Notes under the pieces: model-generated | Database searches by the model: none | Seen by the model: the letters and a program-made list of their open reading frames with translations, nothing else | Told to the model about the DNA's origin: nothing | Translations under genes and position numbers: made by a program | From: Sodaliphilus sp050873765 | Lineage (GTDB): Bacteria; Bacteroidota; Bacteroidia; Bacteroidales; Muribaculaceae | Assembly: GCA_050873765.1 (NCBI GenBank) | Contig: JBNMJK010000004.1 | Coordinates: 1 to 64,000 of the forward strand | DNA length: 64,000 nucleotides | Direction of reading: 5' to 3' | In this document: positions 61,901-64,000 of the stretch, in pieces | Position numbering within the stretch: the first letter of the stretch is position 1 | Layout: every line of letters begins with the position of its first letter

Positions 61901-62358
61901 TGCTTTCTATCGATGAGAATTGGAAGGAGCATCTTCGTGAGCTCGACCAGTTGCGCCAGTCGGTGCAGAATGCAAGCTATGAGCAGAAGGATCCACTCGT
62001 GATCTACAAGGTGGAGTCGTTCAAGCTGTTCCAGGCCATGCTCGGCGTGCTCAACACGAAGGTGGTGGCCACACTGCTTCGCGGCCAGATACCGGTGGAG
62101 GCAAGCGACCCCGACACCGTGCGCCGTGAAGGCGAGCGTGCTCCAGAGCGCAAGCCACAGCAGCGCCTGAGCGAAAACCGTGGCGACGATGCGCTTGAGG
62201 CTGCCGCCAAGGCCAACGCCCGCGCAGCACAGTCGGCTTCACCACAGGCCAATGCGCCACGCACCCCACTCCACGTGGGTCCGAAAGTGATGCCTAACGA
62301 CCCATGCCCATGTGGCAGTGGCAAGAAGTACAAAAAATGCCACGGCCGCTTCGCCTAA
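58996..62358 (+). CDS. secA: Preprotein translocase ATPase SecA
   Basis: The 1120-aa motor shows Walker A ([11 protein letters not shown]), DEAD-like box ([21 protein letters not shown]), helicase motif VI region ([16 protein letters not shown]), the IRA1/helical scaffold, and a C-terminal zinc motif [17 protein letters not shown] that binds SecB or ribosomes. It drives Sec-dependent export, the route used by most secreted proteins in this window. It is longer than the E. coli protein (901 aa) because of insertions typical of Bacteroidetes. It is followed by a terminator at 62433. Confidence 0.98.
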   Translation: [1120 protein letters not shown]

Positions 62359-62432
62359 CATAGCATAATGATGGCGCATCAGCCGTCAAAGGCTACGATG
62401 TGAAAATAATAAATCTCACTCTTTACATATAT

Positions 62433-62476
62433 ATCGCTCTCTGTGGCACCGATAGCCGCAGAGAGCGATTTGTTTT
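62433..62476 (+). terminator. Terminator after secA
   Basis: Arms ATCGCTCTCTG (62433-62443) and CAGAGAGCGAT (62459-62469) pair perfectly over 11 bp, with GGC/GCC extending the stem inside and a T-rich tail. The rest of the gap to 62671 shows no gene or clear promoter. Confidence 0.85.
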
Positions 62477-62671
62477 GGGCTTGGGCATGTGTGAATAAAT
62501 GCAAGGTTGCAGAAATTTGGAGCGTAAGAGAATAGTGTGTAATTTAGCGCCGTGAAAGCAGCACTCATGCTTGCCACGCATATTACGCATCATTTAGAAA
62601 AGCTATTGAATAGCATATAATTATAGCACAGTTTCCATTCTTGTTATCTCATTAATAAAAACTTCAGCGAA

Positions 62672-63358
62672 ATGAAAAAAACTATCCTGTTTGTTATCGC
62701 CATTCTCGTCATGGGCTGCCTATTTTTCAAGGTTCAAAAGGCGGTTGTTGCACAGTTAGCAGTGGCTAAAGAAAGTTTTCTAAAAAGAATACCCAAAAAT
62801 GCGATATTGGGGGTAGATGTTTCTCATCATAATTACCCGGTTGATTGGGCATTACTTCGTGAAAATAAGATGAAGTTTGCTTATGTGAAAGCATCTGAAG
62901 GAGTTACGCACGTTGATCCTAATTTTCATGAGTATGTAAAAGCTGCGCGAGCAGGGGGTATGAAGGTAGAAGCATATCATTACTTTAGAGCTGAAACGCC
63001 GGTAAAGGATCAGTTTATGAATTTCTATGCTTATGTGGGCCAATGTGATTTGATTCCAATGCTTGACGTAGAGCATCACGCTACTAAAAACCTGACCAAG
63101 GTCCAAGTGAGGCAGCGCACTATGGAGTTTGTGAACTTGTGCAAAAAATACTATGGCATGGCTCCGATACTGTATTGCTCGGAATCAGACTGGAAGCAGT
63201 ACTTTTCAAAAGGGTTTGAAGACTGCCTGTGGTGGGCAGATTCAAAGGGAGTGGCGCCTAAAACATCTTGGGATTTGTGGCAATATAATATAGAGAACGG
63301 CTACGACCGCAATTGCGTGAAGCCCAACATCTACAAAAAACTATTCCTCCCCAACTAA
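62672..63358 (+). CDS. GH25 lysozyme-like muramidase
   Basis: The 228-aa protein has a short hydrophobic N-terminus (possible lipobox LVMGC, Cys16) and a GH25 barrel. GVDVSHHNYPVDW holds the first catalytic-site Asp, FAYVKASEG follows, MLDVEHH holds the DxE pair (near residues 132 and 134), and the ending DLWQYNIENGYDRN is family-typical. Such enzymes cut peptidoglycan between MurNAc and GlcNAc. In Bacteroidales single-domain forms of about 230-300 aa are common; this could act in wall turnover or against other cells. Confidence 0.92.
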   Translation: MKKTILFVIAILVMGCLFFKVQKAVVAQLAVAKESFLKRIPKNAILGVDVSHHNYPVDWALLRENKMKFAYVKASEGVTHVDPNFHEYVKAARAGGMKVEAYHYFRAETPVKDQFMNFYAYVGQCDLIPMLDVEHHATKNLTKVQVRQRTMEFVNLCKKYYGMAPILYCSESDWKQYFSKGFEDCLWWADSKGVAPKTSWDLWQYNIENGYDRNCVKPNIYKKLFLPN

Positions 63359-63390
63359 CCTCCTATTTAGCATTGCATAAGTATGTAATA

Positions 63391-63999
63391 TCATAGCAAA
63401 AATGAAAGTAATTGTTCCATGCTCCGCTCAATACTATCGGCAGTAGGTATCTCTTTATAGGCAAGATCTGGAAGTTAGCTTGCATATACACTGCTCAACG
63501 CTGCCCATATCGAATGTAGGTTTGTCATCATTGGCGAGTCTATGATAGTTTTGTTCTGCCATCCATCAGGCTTGTTGAATCGCTGTTGGTCCTGTGACAA
63601 CAAATTTTTTAAGTCGGTCTTAAATGCGTCATTTTTCAGATAGTCTTGTGTTTCTGCATCATTTAAAAGAAAATGCAAGTCATAGAAATGACGTATTTTA
63701 GCTTTGAGTGCTGGAATATAATTGTTTGAAAAAGAACAACGAAGCAGTGATACTAATTTCTCTGTCAGTGTTCTGCGCTTGTCAAGAACATTCACCTCGA
63801 ATGGTTGCATATCGTATTCCTCTATCAGCTTTTCATTACCAGTCTTCCGTAAAAACTCGGTTAGGAAACTTTCCAACTTGCATTTCTGGAATGGGTAAGG
63901 ATTGGCAAAAGAGTTGATTTCAACAAGCAAAAGGCCTGCCTTAATGGCTCCCACCTGTAATGTGTCAATGGCTCGTGGATAAGAGTAGTATGCCTTGTG
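63391..63999 (-). pseudogene. AbiEii-type toxin gene: 5' end outside the window, early in-frame stop
   Basis: The frame is open from the right edge (at least codon 63999) and encodes IRHFYDLHFLLND-type and IWAALSSVYAS segments typical of the AbiEii/AbiGii nucleotidyltransferase family C-terminal half. A TAA at 63477-63475 stops it, but the same frame continues with 27 more residues of protein-like sequence (LPDLAYKEIPTADSIERSME and so on) to TGA at 63393-63391. One base change (for example GAA to TAA) would explain this. AbiEii acts with AbiEi as a type IV toxin-antitoxin system. Confidence 0.7.
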
Positions 64000-64000
64000 A

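Overview
The window is a stretch of chromosome from a member of the Bacteroidales, of Muribaculaceae/Prevotellaceae/Bacteroidaceae type. I cannot fix the genus from sequence alone. The signs are SusC/SusD pairs, promoters of the Bacteroidetes form (TTG, about 19-20 bp, TAnnTTTG), a DUF4492-cydA-cydB oxidase operon, a DUF6242-DUF6089-uppS-bamA-skp-skp envelope operon, a 1120-residue SecA, and C-terminal tails resembling type IX secretion sorting domains. I recognised no tRNA, rRNA or CRISPR array.

Layout. (1) 0.2-8.6 kb, plus strand: a compact run led by a DXS-like thiamine enzyme and an AraC regulator, then a hexapeptide acetyltransferase, a DUF362 protein, a carboxymuconolactone decarboxylase/cupin fusion, a flavodoxin lipoprotein, a membrane metallophosphoesterase, an SDR and an FMN reductase. 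It looks like an AraC-controlled redox and small-molecule operon. (2) 8.7-29.2 kb: a polysaccharide utilisation locus. The leftward arm carries a ROK regulator, SusC, SusD, a DUF6259-like hydrolase, a phosphodiester glycosidase, a secreted protein with a T9SS-like tail, a GH3-DUF4855 fusion, an unknown secreted protein and an EEP phosphodiesterase. The rightward arm carries a DUF4434 protein, an MFS sugar porter and an AGE-family epimerase. (3) 29.3-37.3 kb: small hypothetical genes, an ENPP-type phosphodiesterase, and two large phage-type genes (terminase large subunit and an 805-residue virion-like protein) with no other phage genes. Between these two lies a short promoter-to-terminator unit that looks like a small RNA or small-protein gene. 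(4) 37.3-43.8 kb: housekeeping genes comF, recX, pyrE, an SRPBCC protein, a patatin, and cydB-cydA-DUF4492. (5) 43.9-49.1 kb: an island of MNT/HEPN modules (one remnant, one with a truncated HEPN partner, one intact pair), prmC, and an Abi_2 (AbiD/AbiF-like) gene with a terminator-like hairpin in its leader. (6) 49.4-62.5 kb: envelope biogenesis, namely DUF6242, DUF6089, uppS, bamA, three skp/ompH paralogues, a DUF4105 protein and secA. (7) 62.7-64 kb: a GH25 lysozyme and a partial AbiEii toxin gene carrying an early stop.

Two long genes (the DXS-like gene and susC) each need one added base in a run of five A (or T) to restore a normal N-terminus, and both runs lie in the same 9-mer, ACTTAAAAA. 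This may be a consensus error, a real mutation or slippage; raw reads would decide. The items most worth following up are the orphan phage pair with the small transcript between them, the Abi_2 leader hairpin, the decaying MNT/HEPN modules, and the locus that combines phosphodiester glycosidase, EEP and AGE enzymes.
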